A DNA stretch of 64,000 nucleotides, from positions 23,228,552 to 23,292,551 of the forward strand of contig OX419756.1 of NCBI GenBank assembly GCA_948567375.1, in the 5' to 3' direction. A program made the translations under genes and the position numbers. The notes under the pieces were generated by a model. It made no database searches. It was not told where the DNA came from and saw only the letters and a list, made by a program, of their open reading frames with translations. The DNA comes from Lunularia cruciata (Eukaryota > Streptophyta > Marchantiopsida > Lunulariales > Lunulariaceae). Shown one piece after another: positions 31,725 to 42,875 of the stretch. Numbering within the stretch: the stretch's first letter is position 1; every line of letters begins with the position of its first letter.

Positions 31725-32460
31725 TTGATCCAAGCTAAAGTTGGTCAACCCAATGATCATTGGGTCAAGAACATACGCACTCCAATTACCATCGTTAAGC
31801 ACCCCGAAGTCCACTTTGAACAAGCACAAACTTTAGATCCAAAGATAAAGGCAAAGCAAGTGAAATTAGGAGGAGTTCCACCATACAATATTGTGGCAGA
31901 TATGGCGTCTACAAGTGCTAACGTCACATTTAAAAAATTGTGGGAGGACAACAAACTATATAAAAAGCAGCTAAGTTCAGCCCTCAAGAAAGTAAGGGCG
32001 ATGACCAAGAAATACTTGCCCGCAATTTATCATATTGAACAAGAAGATTTAGGATCTCCCGAGGTGGATACGGAGATAGCAGGCTGTTTGATCACATCCA
32101 TACCCATTGATTCGGGGTCTGGTGTGAATGTCATGATAGAAGACACTGCACATCAACTGGGGTATACAACGTTTGAACCAACACCCCGAATTCTGAAGTT
32201 TGCGGATCAAACCAGGAGACGGCCCTTGGGCATGCTCTTGAATATCACCAAGATCATAGGAGGGGTGTCCTTCAAATTGAATTACATTGTGCTATGACCA
32301 GTAACCAAAACTGGTTATCCTCTCTTGATCGGAAGACCCTGGTTCTACAGTGCCCAGGTCATGGTGGATTAGCACAAGCAAAAATTGAGATTTAAAGACA
32401 TTTTTTCCAAAGAGCAAAAGCTGGTGACTATAAGTTGGACAAAGGTTCCTCACCTTGGGG
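31725..32460 (+). pseudogene. pol: L-d protease
   Basis: Frame 31725-32297: spacer KLGGVPPYNIVADMAST, KLWEDNKLYKKQLSSALKKV, then retropepsin with IPIDSGSGVNVM (catalytic Asp at 32109-32111, motif intact), LKFADQTRRRPLGML and GGVSFKLNYIVL. A stop at 32295 and another near 32370 interrupt LLIGRPWFYSAQVMVD. An acidic linker (32385-32843) then leads to RT. Confidence 0.8.
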
Positions 32461-32839
32461 AAACTACTTCGTCAGAAGACGAAGATGAATCCAAAGATTC
32501 ATCCTCTTCGTCTTCCGAGGACTCCAAAGACAAAGTCCAAGTTAATTACCTAGAATGCTATGAGGTAGAGGTCAAAGACAAAGACCCATATGACATCGCC
32601 TTGGGTGAACAAGACTTGGAGGAAAGAGGTTTGACAGTAGTACGTCTCGGATTGAGCCGAGTGAGCCACATGGAAGGTGTCATTAACCCCGATGATTGTC
32701 AAGATGTGGTCTCGACTAAAGGAAAAACTTTAAAGATTTTGAAGACAGTCATCATAGAGGAGTTGGCAGGATACACTGCCATGTTTATAGAATTCCAAGA
32801 TGTATTTGCCTGGTCTATTGATCAAATGTCGGGAATTCC

Positions 32840-33640
32840 ATGAGAATTTGGAGAGCACCGGATTGATCTGGTTGAAGGTGCAGTTCCGGTTTGGCAAAGA
32901 CAATACCGCTTGAACCCGAAGTACTCACTCTTGGTGAAAGCTGAAATTGATAAGTACTTAAGGGCTAGAATAGATTTTCTTGTCCTAAGCAGTGAGTGGG
33001 TTTCCCCCATTGTCATCATTCCAAAGAAGAAAGACGGGAAAAATTTGAGTGTGCCAAGATTTTTGCAAATTAAATGCAGTCACAAGAAAGGACCATCATC
33101 CTTTACCTTTTACTTATACAATTCAGGACCAAGTAGCTGGTCATCCTTGCTATAGTTTTCTCCATGGATTTTCCGGATACAATCAAGTATCCATCCAAGA
33201 AGAGGACAAGGATAAAACTACATTCACCACCAATTGGGGCACCTTTGCGTACAATCAAATGCCCTTTGGGTTGTGTAATGCTCCCGCTTCTTTCCAGCGG
33301 ATGATGAATTCAATCTTCAAAGATTTCCTATGCAAATTTGTGGAAGTCTTCATTGATGATTTTTGTGTGTTTGGGCAAAGAGTTGTACCTTTGGATTACC
33401 TTTGCCAAACTTTTGAAAGGTGTCGTTTTGCCGGCTTGTCATTACACTTAGAGAAATGCTTCTTTGCAATGAAGGAGGAAATTCTTTTGGGGCATTGGGT
33501 GTCAAGCCGAGGTATTGAAGTTGATGTCGAGAGGGTTAAAGTAATCGTAGCTTTGGAATCCTCGAAGAACATCCGGGAGCTGAGAGCCTTCTTGGGACAT
33601 GTTGGATACTACAGATGCTTTGTGTCAAACTATGTGGTGC
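32840..33640 (+). pseudogene. pol: L-d reverse transcriptase
   Basis: Frames 32910-33060 and 33049-33640. Blocks seen: YSLLVKAEIDKYLRA, WVSPIVIIPKKKDGK, VCQDFCKLNAVTRKDHHPLPF, FLHGFSGYNQVSIQEED, TFAYNQMPFGLCNAPASFQRMM, then FIDDFCVFG with both catalytic Asp present (33349-33360), and LLGHWVSSRGIEV. The FLDG Asp of the first catalytic block is His (FLHG), which should disable synthesis. One frameshift lies near 33050. Confidence 0.88.
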
Positions 33641-34215
33641 TTGCTGCACCTCTTACAAAGCTTCTGAAAAAATCAAAAGACTATCTGTGGGAAGAAAATC
33701 AAGAAGAAGCTTTCCAGGTATTGAAGAAGAAATTGGTTGAAGCACCAGTTATGAAGGCCCCAAATTGGGACGTCCCTTTTCATGTGTATGTGGACACTTT
33801 GTCCATGGCCATCGGTGTGGTCTTAAGTCAGAAGGACAAGAAGAAGAAGGACTACACGGTATATTACACCAGCCGACAATTATCAGTCTCAGAAAAGAAC
33901 TATTTGATGACTGAACAAGAAGCACTCAGAATGGTGTATGCCTGCAAGAAATTTTGCCACTACCTGCTGGGATAAGAGTTTGTCTTCTATGTTGACCATT
34001 ATGCATTACAACACTTGGTCAAGAAGGGAAATTTGTCCGGGCAAATTGCACGATGGATCTTGTTGTTACGAGAATTCACATATACTATACAAGTAAGGAA
34101 GGTAGCTTTGCATTCAAATGCATACTTTTTATCCAGGTTAAAAACTCAAGACCAAGATTTGGAAATTGATGATCGGTTTCCTGATGAAGAGCTATATCAT
34201 TTAATGGCTATTTGA
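33641..34215 (+). pseudogene. pol: L-d RNase H
   Basis: Tether (AFQVLKKKLVEAPVMKAP), then PFHVYVDTLSMAIGVVLSQ (Asp), YYTSRQLSVSEKNYLMTEQEAL (Glu), FVFYVDHYALQHL (Asp) and ARWILLLREFTYTIQVRK. A TAA at 33973 separates the halves, and a trailing LKTQDQDLEIDDRFPDEELY linker follows. The acidic residues are kept. Confidence 0.85.
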
Positions 34216-35527
34216 AGTATGAGGTATGTGGCAGAATATCACTTTTTGCATATGTGTCATTGTCTTGAGGGGCTGGACCCGGAACAAAGGGCAGTCATCC
34301 TCTAGAGAATAGGACCGTACCAATTAAAACACAACATTTTGTTTAAGATGGGCAAAGATGAAGTACTTCAAAGATGTTTGGAAGCATACAAAGTTGGAGG
34401 AGTCATTGAATCCTTAGACTCTGAAGCATCGGGAGGACACTATGCCTTGAAAAATATGGTGAAGAAAATTCTTTCAGCAGGGTATTGGTGGCCTACAATT
34501 TATAAAGATACTCACGTCCATATCCAAAGTTGTGATGCCTATCAAAGAATAGGGAAACCGACGGCGACTTCCCAGTGGCCCTTGAAACCAATTTTGCCCC
34601 GGGCCCCATTTGAGAAATGGGGTATTGATTTTGTGGGCCCTATTCATCCAGTAACCCATGTCACGAGGAAGAGGTACTTCTTGGTATGTACCGATTATGC
34701 CACCAAAATGGTGGAAGTAGAGGCAACACAAAGAGATGATGCAGAGATAGTGACAAAATTTTTCTTTCAAAACATTATTTCCCATTATGGGTGTCCTCTG
34801 GAATTGGTCAGTGATCAGGGAACCCATTCTTTTAACTCAATGGTGGAAGCCTTAACCAAGTGCTTCCAAATTAAACATCAGAAGACCACGCCTTACAACC
34901 CAAAAGCAAATGGACTCACGGAGAAGGCCAATGGATTGCTGTGCAAAATTTTGAATAAGGTGACAGTCAATTATGCCTATGATTGGGACATGAAGTTACC
35001 TGCAACGTTGTGGGCATATCAAACAACTGAAAAGATTACTACCAAGCAAACTCCTTACTTCCTGACATACAGATTGCATCCCATATAACCATTTGAATTT
35101 GAAGTACCGACATATCGAATTCTTTGTGAAGAACGCTTGTCGGAGGAAGAAAGCCAAGATCTTTGGATCCATCAACTGAAGTAGTTGGAAGAGAAAAGGG
35201 ATGATGCAATGCAAATTATGAAGGAAATTCAAGAACAACGGAAGGTCAAGCACGATAAAAGAATCAAACCTATGGCTATTTAGGAGGGCAACTTGGTATT
35301 TTTATATGACAATGGCCGCATATTTTTTCCAGGACAATTACATTTGAGGTGGATGGAGCCGTATTGTGTGATGCACATATATGTTAATGGCTCTATTCAA
35401 CAAGCAGACCTGGATAGCAATCCTTTTGCCACTTGCATCAACGGGTGGAGGGTTAGAAAATATTGGACCCCAAACCCGACTTTGTATAAAACCCCGGTTG
35501 TCGGTGTTTGCGGGGACACTCATATTT
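34216..35527 (+). pseudogene. pol: L-d integrase
   Basis: Main frame 34339-35088 (249 aa). Zinc domain GGHYALKNMVKKIL...IQSCDAYQR has Tyr for the last Cys. The core has KWGIDFVGPIHPV, YFLVCTDYATKMVEVEAT, LVSDQGTHSFNS and GLTEKANGLL, so D-D-E is present. The C-terminal part (35088-35520) shows LHLRWMEPYCVMHIY and stops at 35086 and 35281. It ends just before the polypurine tract. Confidence 0.85.
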
Positions 35528-35540
35528 GAGGGAAGGGGTA
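35528..35540 (+). promoter_or_regulatory. L-d polypurine tract
   Basis: GAGGGAAGGGGTA directly abuts the 3' LTR start TGTGGTGCCC at 35541. This is the expected primer for plus-strand DNA. L-f has GAGGGAGGGGGTA at 52387-52399. Confidence 0.8.
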
Positions 35541-38500
35541 TGTGGTGCCCACATTTTTTGTTTTTCTCTGTTTATTAGCGTTTGGGTGAAAAAGTAAGCA
35601 TGGAAAGTTGAATTGCAAAAGAAGAATGGACAGAAGTGACTTTGGAGGAAATCCAAAGAAAGCGAGATCAGATCCAATGATGGAGGTACTCAGAAGAAGG
35701 GTACGAGGGAAAAAAGTCCAAAGAGCACCATCTTTGGGTCAGAAGACGCTCGTGATACGAAGACCGTCTAACAACCTTAGTATGTGGCAAGAAAGTACAC
35801 TTCAAGAAATGGCGGAGGTAGAAGAAGCATGTCTTGACAATGACTGGACATCAACACGCAGAAGACGGGAGGTTGAATTTGAAATTGACTGAAGAATGAC
35901 TGCAATTCGGGGTAATAAAAGATTGCGATTGCGTAGGGAGAAGTTGAATATGCCAAGTAAATTTCCAATTCCTTTGAGTAGTCGTCATGCAATAATGCAT
36001 GTTTGGAAGCCGATTGAGAGTGAAATTTTCTGAATTCTAGAAGGGATTAGAGTGCCTCGTCCAGGAGAGGGCATCGTCTTTCAAATATTGAAGAACGCAA
36101 GAGCAGATCATGGCAAAGAAGGTTACAATAGCTCTGGCAGTGCAAAGTTTCACAATTTGTAGGTTAGATGTAGTAGCCAGAATCAAAGTCTTGAATAGAC
36201 TTTGTATTACGTTTTTAGCATGGAATTGGAATTTTAGTTTCCCAAGAGTGATGGCAGAGATAGCTGCCAATAATTGTGAGGAGGGTCCCAAAGTTGAAGG
36301 GAAGAGAGGAAATCCGGCTTGATGGACTGAGTCGGATTGGAGGTTAGTATTGGGGAAGGAAGCAAGAGAGCCAACACGGATCACCTTCTATTGGAAGTGT
36401 GATGCTGCAAAAGAGACGGCAGAAATTCAAAACTCTTTCTTTGCTCCGAGAACCACAAATGGCTACAAGGTGGAGTCCTATTGGGATCCGATTAGGAGAA
36501 GTATCATGGGAGCGATGATGGCCATGTTCAAGCCTGAAAAAACAACGTATGTGAACATGCAGCAAGTGGTCTTCTTCCACCAGATGTTTGCAGGGGTCAA
36601 GGTGAATTGGGCAAAGTGTTTTCACCACCAAACGAGGCAAATGGTGATCAATTGGCGAACAGGTTCTCCTTCCCATTATTTCGCACCATTTGCAGCACAC
36701 TTCTACTTTGGGTTGAACTTGCTAACAGTAGAGGAGTGGCAGCACATGGTGTCCCATTTCCATCCTGACTTAAGACGGGAAGCGGACAAAGAAGAGCAGC
36801 AATATATGATTCACCTGCGAGCCAATGACAAGCACTTCTTGAAGACAAGACAATGGAAGATGGAAGAAGTCACAAGTCCGAAGATGAAGAAGCGCAGTAA
36901 ACCCAAAGAAGTAAAGTCCCCTCCAGCTCAAAGGAAGACTCGAAGACTAGTTGTGCAGAATAAGAAGATGGTGAGAGAAGCATCATCGGAATCAGAGTTT
37001 GAAGAAGAAACCGAGTCGCAAGAAGAGGAATCCAAAGAAGATGAACTCACCTTAAAAAGTGAGGAGTCTAGAAGTGATAGTGAGGGGGAACCTGAGTTCA
37101 GCAATCGATGGTGGTCAGTGAAGCATGTCATGCAATGATTGACAGAGTTACCAAAACAACAAGTCATTGCATAGCCATGGTGGTGAATAAGCAGAGACCA
37201 GAGGAAAAAGAGGAGTATCTTGCGGGGCCAAGTTCAATCGGTAAAGGAGAAGAAAGTTCAGATGCGGTGTCTCTGAAGATACAAACATTGCATCTTTGGA
37301 TGAAGGAGCCAATGAAGGAGCCAAAGACTGAAGACAAAGACGGCAACAAAGATAAAGATAACTTCGGTGGGATACTATATCTGACAAAGGTTGTCACACC
37401 GTTGCAAGACCTACTAAAGGAGCATTGGAATGTAATTCTCCAAGATCGTAGAAAGGGGATGAATGAGTTGCAGGTGGTGAAGCATCTGTTGAGTGAAGTG
37501 AAGGGGTTGCAAGAGCAACAAGTCCAAAGAAATGAAAAAATTGGAGAACTTTGGAGAGAGGAAGTCTTGAAGAAGAAGGCTTTCAAGATGTTACAAGAGA
37601 GCTGCGAGTCAAAAGAGAAAGAACTGCAGAGGCAAGCAGGAGAATTGAAGGAGCAGGCAATGTAGCTGAGCAAAATGAAGGAGGAAGTGAGTGATGTGCA
37701 CATCGAGAATATTCATTTGAAGGCAATGGCAACAATAATGGAGCGGGAGTTGGACAACTTGAAGAAAAGTGCAGCCGAGAAGGATCAAGCATGGTAGAGG
37801 GAGTTAGCAGTCAAGCATGAAGAAGAAGGACGATTACAAGAGCTGGTCCAAAGTGCTAAGTTACAGAGTACACAGTATGTAGAGGAGAAGAAGATGCTCG
37901 CTGCGGAGTACAAAGATGATTTGAAGGTAGAGCCCTCTTGAGGATATGAGTTGGAATTAGTAGGAGAAGTTGCAGGGAAGTTGAGAGCAATCTTGAGTAC
38001 GGAAGCTGAAGGGAGATTGGAAGAAGCACGTGTACATGAGTTGAAGTTGCTTGTGCAGGAAACTCGGAAGAGAAAAGCCAAAGATGTGGATATGAACACG
38101 TTGCTTATCCGATTGAGGGAACAAGTAGACCGGAAGATGTTAGAAGTAGAAGACAATGTTAGTCTCAGATTAGATTTAGTCAATTCGGAGTTAGAGAAAT
38201 AAGGAATAATGTGACAGCGGAGAGGAAGTCCAATGTTGTAGAAGTAGGAATTTAGGTGTCATCGGACTTATTATTAGAGTAGCGAAGGAATTGGTAGAAT
38301 TAGCTATACCCAAAGAAGGAGAAGTACTAGGAGGATCATTGGGTTTGGAAGCCGATGATGAGGTAGACATCGGATTGGGGTAGTACAATTTTGAGATAGG
38401 AAGAGGCAGATATGAAGAGATGGATTGACAGTTTGGATCTGTAGGTAGGAAAAGACATTAAGAAGCTGTGCATAGGTAGGAAGAATTGTTGTTTGCTTCA

Positions 38501-38743
38501 GTATTTAAGGGGAGCATTCGCAATACTATGTTGTTTAGTATTCATATTTCTGAAGATAGATAAAGCAAAGTGTTGTTTTCAATGCTCGTCGCTTGAGCTT
38601 AATTTAGATTGTCAATTCCGTGTTTGTGACTGTGAGTGTGTGGAGAATTCCAAAGTGCAAGTCTGTGTGTTTGTGGATGTTGGATTTTGCAGCCTTGATC
38701 TTCATTCTATGAGTTTGATCCTGAGTGAAGTGCATCGGAGCAA
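35541..38743 (+). repeat. L-d 3' LTR, truncated, with LTR-ORF copy
   Basis: Starts TGTGGTGCCC and follows the 5' LTR to GGAGCAA at 38743, then stops about 430-550 bp short. The LTR-ORF spans 35950-38383: a frameshift before MAKKVTIALAVQSF (36110), the longest open piece 36350-37138 (262 aa), then coiled coil to EVDIGLG. There is a small deletion in the tail near 38278. R integrase sequence follows directly. Confidence 0.88.
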
Positions 38744-38952
38744 CTTAATCCACTTGGAGAAGTGCTCCACCATCACCAAGACATAACGATGATGTCTCAC
38801 AATCAACCGTAAAGGTCCCAACAAAGTCCAAAATCCAACGGTAACCCAATCCTCTGATAGGTAATGGTTGTAACTTTGGTGTATGAGCATTGAATGGAGC
38901 TCTTACTCAATCACAACCCACACGGTTGGCAACACACTACTGTACCTTGGTC
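38744..38952 (-). pseudogene. pol: R-family integrase core fragment
   Basis: Minus strand, in two frames: CDRVRA-like zinc end with LQPLPIRGLGYRW, then GPLRL and RYVLVMVEHFSKWI, the first part of a Ty3 integrase core. It is 209 bp long, between the truncated L-d LTR and Z-d. The strand and order fit the missing integrase of R-b (RNase H ends near 56200). Confidence 0.65.
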
Positions 38953-39646
38953 TGTAACACCCATTTGTGCATGTGTGTGGTATTGTGATATTTAGCTTGG
39001 TATTACAAGTACTTAAGAGATATTATTTATAAAGAGATAAAGGATGGTTCTATATTAGTCATGGTTAGCTAAATTTAGTCATAGCTAAGATAGAGGGGAC
39101 TTTACTTTAGAGGAAGTAGAAAAGATGAGCACCACTATTTTGGATTTTAGTGTGTTGACTTGGTATTATTCCTAGGTGTTTGGCTTTGAGGAAAGAGTTG
39201 AGAACTCTTGGGCCCGCAAGCCTTTTTGTTTTGGATTCTTCTTTAGTCCAAGGATAGCCCATGTGAAGGAATCCTTGACTTAGTGGTTGGGTCAAGATAA
39301 GACCACATGCTTAGGGGAATATGCCCATGTGAATGGATATTCCTCTTTCTACTTTTTGACTTTACTTGACTTTTAGTCTAGTAACTTGAGTTACTATGGT
39401 AATTAGTAACTTTGGTACGTAACTATGTCACAAGTATATAAACAAGGGGTGAGGAGGTACTCATCATCCTTTCATTTGCAACTATCTCTCTCTCATTGAG
39501 TTCTCTAGTGAGCAATGTCTTGAGTCTTGGAGTGTTAGCCTTGGAGGAGTATGATGGAGTTGGGGTTCCTTGCCTTCTTAGTCCATGGTGTGCTACCATA
39601 ATAGCCATCAGAGGTTCATCTTGAGTGAGAGACAGGCCGGCTCACA
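38953..39646 (+). repeat. Z-d: 5' half of a Z LTR
   Basis: Starts TGTAACACCC, keeps the TATATAAACAAGG promoter segment (about 39435) and ends at GGCTCACA (39646), where L-e LTR sequence GATCGGATTAG begins. About 840 bp of the LTR are missing. It probably inserted into the R integrase. Confidence 0.85.
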
Positions 39647-42498
39647 GATCGGATTAGTAACAAAATTGAGATTTGAAGAGGCAGATATGAAGGGATGCAT
39701 TGTCATTTCAGATTTGCAGGTTTGTAGAGTTGTTAGGAAATGGTACTTTGTAAGAATTGTTGTTTGCTTCACTATTTAAGAGTGGCATTTGCAGGAAAAT
39801 GTTGTTCAATGCTCATTATTTTTGAGAATAGATAAAGCAAAGTGCCGTGAAGCAGTGCTCATCGCTTGAGCTTGATTCCAAGTATCAACATTGTGTTTGT
39901 GTTTGTGAGTGTGTGGAGAATTTTGAAGTGCAAGTGAGTGTGCTTGTTGGATGTTGGATTCCATAGCCTTGATCTTTACTTTGTGTGTTTGATCCTTAGT
40001 GAAGTGCAATCAAAGCAATGCCTTGAAAGATCTGAGAGGAATTGTAGTGTTGGTAGTATTTTGCATTTGTGAGTGCAATGCATTGTTGATGTGAAGCAAT
40101 TTTGATCGAGGAAGTTGTGCCTTCAGTGGAGGGGTAGAACACAATTCTAAGGCAAAGTTGTTTTGCAGTGAAGTGCCACTTTCAAGAGAGCGTGAATCAT
40201 CACAATCAAGATTGTTTGGAAAGATTTGATGGAGTTGTGATTAAGGAGTGTGAATTTGTGACAAGACTGCGAGTTAATGCTTGTTACTCTCTTTTGGGTG
40301 TGGTTTCTACCTGAGAGACTAAAGAAGAACTCAAGAAGAACTACATTGTTATTGCTTGACTTTGTATTTGACCAATTCTAACTCGTATCTCTACGTGAAT
40401 AAACTTTACTTACCCAATTACCACAAAAGTGATATTTGCTGGGTTGTCACATGATTTTTTGCACCGCTGCCGAGGATACAAATCTCGGAAGTTGAAGAAT
40501 ATGAAGCCAAATTTGAAACTGGGTATCAAAGCAATATGAATGTCTGCATCAAGAGAACAATGTGAAGAGAGAGTTTGAAGATGAGCATTGCATTGTGAAG
40601 AAGATGAACATCTGAAGATCCAAGCTACTTTTGACAAAACAAAACAAGAGGCATTGGACTTTCAACTCCTTCATGAAGTGCAAGAAGCCCTACAAGCACT
40701 TGACCAAAAGAAAAATGAAGGTGGTTGGCAAGGCTACTTTGCATCCCCATCTTCCAAAAAGAAGAAAGACTCAAGCGGCCAAACATATTCACTATGGCCC
40801 AGTACACCGACTTCCTCTAGAGTTGTAAAGGAAGTTGCACCTCTAAAGAACTTTGTTCGAGAAAAGACAACAGGAACATTAATGAAAGAAGAGTGTCAAA
40901 ATCTTCTATGAACGATTCCTCGATTGTCTTGAAGGAATTTTGAAGAACACATCGAAGGTGTTGAGCCTGATTCTTCTACTCGAGTTGAAGTCAACAACCT
41001 CAAAGCATAAATTTTTGAAGAAGACCCTACCTTGAACTTGATGAATTCAAACCGGCGGGCTGTCAACATGGCATCAATACCATCCTGCTCCTCGGTTCCG
41101 TCAAGTTCAAACTTACACCAGCTGATCCCATCAAATCAAACAATGACTTTGTTGCCTATCAACTGACACGCTTATCAAAAGTACAAGGGGACAAAACAAG
41201 ACGAAGACCCCGATGAATTCATCAAAGAATTTGAAGTCATCTCTTTTGCTAACAAGGAGCATGACTCGGCGGATTGACTATGAATTTTCCCAAGTCTTCT
41301 CCAAAAGAAAGCCCAGAGCTGGTACACCCATGTCACTCAGAAGAGATTTGTACCGGCAGCTAGGGCGGACTTGAGAAACAATTTCCTGGAACGATTCCGA
41401 GAAGTTGATTACAACACGAGTGTCTTCGTAGCACTCAACAATTTAGACAAAGGCAAGAAGGAGAAGTTATGAGACTCCTCTGAGAGGTTCATGGCGCTCT
41501 TGAAACAAGTCTCAAAGCAATCAGGTGTAATGGGTTACTCCAATGCCCAAGCCATCACTTGGTTCCTGGGAGGACTTTCACCAAAGATTCAGATCTTTGC
41601 AAGGGAGAGGAATGTAACTTCCATTGACAAAGTACTCAAACATATTGCCCACTACAAGGCGGCTCACTCTCATTCTGCCGGCAATCAAAGAAACCGGGAG
41701 AAGAAAGGCAAGAAGCCTAGAAGGAGAGCTTCTTGCAGTATATCCCCTTCTTCAAAGGAATCCTCCACATCTTCAAGCTCTTCTTTGGAATCCAAAGAAG
41801 AATCAAAGCCAAGATGAGTACAAAGACGTGGGGGTAAGAAACTAGTGACTCCGCCAACAAAGAGTGTACATAAGGCTGATACTAAGTTGGATGCCCTCAT
41901 CAAGGAGTTTTTGGATTTTAAGATCTAGATGATTGGGGCTAAGGATAGAAGGAAGCCCCCGGCATTTGGCAGATTCAATGTATGGTGCACCGCATGTGGC
42001 AAGTCAGGCCATGCAAACACGGAATGCAGTACTTGTAATGCATTCCCGGTGCAGCAAATTGAATGGGTTCCGGGATGGAACCAAGAAGAGGAAGAAGAGG
42101 TGGTGGACCAAACACAAGAGGTACAGCCTCAGGCAAGCACATCGTATCAAGGTCCGAGGTACGGACCAAGGGAGTATAAACCCAATGCTCCTCCATGAAG
42201 ACCACCAATGAGCAACCAAAATTGACCTCAAAATGTTGTACTTGGGGCATGTTACAATTATGGCTCAATGGGACATTGGTCTCCAAACTGTCCGGAGCCA
42301 AGAAGGCAAATCAGGTATGTTTCCCTATGCGGAAATTGCAAAGGATCAGGTCATACGAGCAACCAATGCCCTCACTCACCAAACCCGCAGCCGCTTGTAA
42401 AGTAAATATAGACCCCAGATGAGCGTGCAGCACTTCAGGCAAAGGGTGACACAACAATAAATTGTATAACACTTGAGGAGGAAAGACCTCAAGAAGGG
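39647..42498 (+). mobile_element. L-e: long-LTR element, end of 5' LTR plus gag
   Basis: Last 805 bp of a subfamily II 5' LTR (39647-40451, ending GGGTTGTCACA), damaged primer site (TTGCACCGCTGCC), then gag to 42498. There it is joined to L-f LTR at a purine-rich GGAGAAGAAGAAG. Protease, pol and 3' LTR are missing. Confidence 0.85.
40540..42498 (+). pseudogene. gag: L-e gag with three zinc-knuckle sites
   Basis: N-terminal segment from MSAS-like start (40540), open piece 40588-40911; capsid 41040-41620 with stops (around 41010, 41170, 41280 and 41470) and GLSPKIQIFARER; basic/Ser linker; first knuckle CTACGKSGHANTEC (about 41992-42030); second site CYNYGSMGHWSPNC (about 42250, second Cys is Tyr); third CGNCKGSGHTSNQC (about 42329), intact. 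The spacer begins and is cut at 42498 by the LTR joint. Confidence 0.75.
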
Positions 42499-42848
42499 AG
42501 AAGAAGAAGTGTATAGAGAAGTCGGATTGCACCTATATGGCCAAAGAAGGTGAGGAAAAGAGTCTTTGGGATGATACCCAAGATAACGTGGCTTTGGGTC
42601 ATAAGGCGAAGTACTCGGACTTGCCTTGTTAGCATATAACCCAAAGTAAGAAGTCTTCATTTTGGAGGTGCTCAACTTGAGGCAAAGATAGTGTAACAAC
42701 TTTTCTTCAGGGCAACAAATTCAAGAAGGGACCGTTCAAAAACCGGCGGTCATACGCGTAAAGTACACTTCACAGTGACAGGCGCATGCAAGAGGAGTGA
42801 TTTCTCAATAGAAACTCAAATTGAAGAGAGATGAAGAAGGCACGACTC

Positions 42849-42856
42849 TATAAAAA
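42849..42856 (+). promoter_or_regulatory. TATA box of LTR-ORF, L-f 5' LTR
   Basis: TATAAAAA in GACTCTATAAAA, 27 nt before the ATG at 42876. The 3' LTR keeps it at 52789-52795 with the same spacing to 52816. Confidence 0.5.
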
Positions 42857-42875
42857 TTGCGCTATCTACAAAGCA

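Larger units (their letters stand above)
27045..38743 (+). mobile_element. L-d: nearly complete long-LTR Ty3 element, gag deleted
   Basis: 5' LTR 27045-30796, primer site 30804-30823, shortened gag, protease, RT, RNase H, integrase, polypurine tract 35528-35540 and 3' LTR 35541-38743 (last ~550 bp missing). Internal length is 4744 bp, against 6168 bp in L-f. The 1.42 kb difference removes the Gag capsid and knuckles. The 5' flank is TATCT, but the 3' end is truncated so no duplication can be tested. Pol has scattered stops. Confidence 0.9.
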
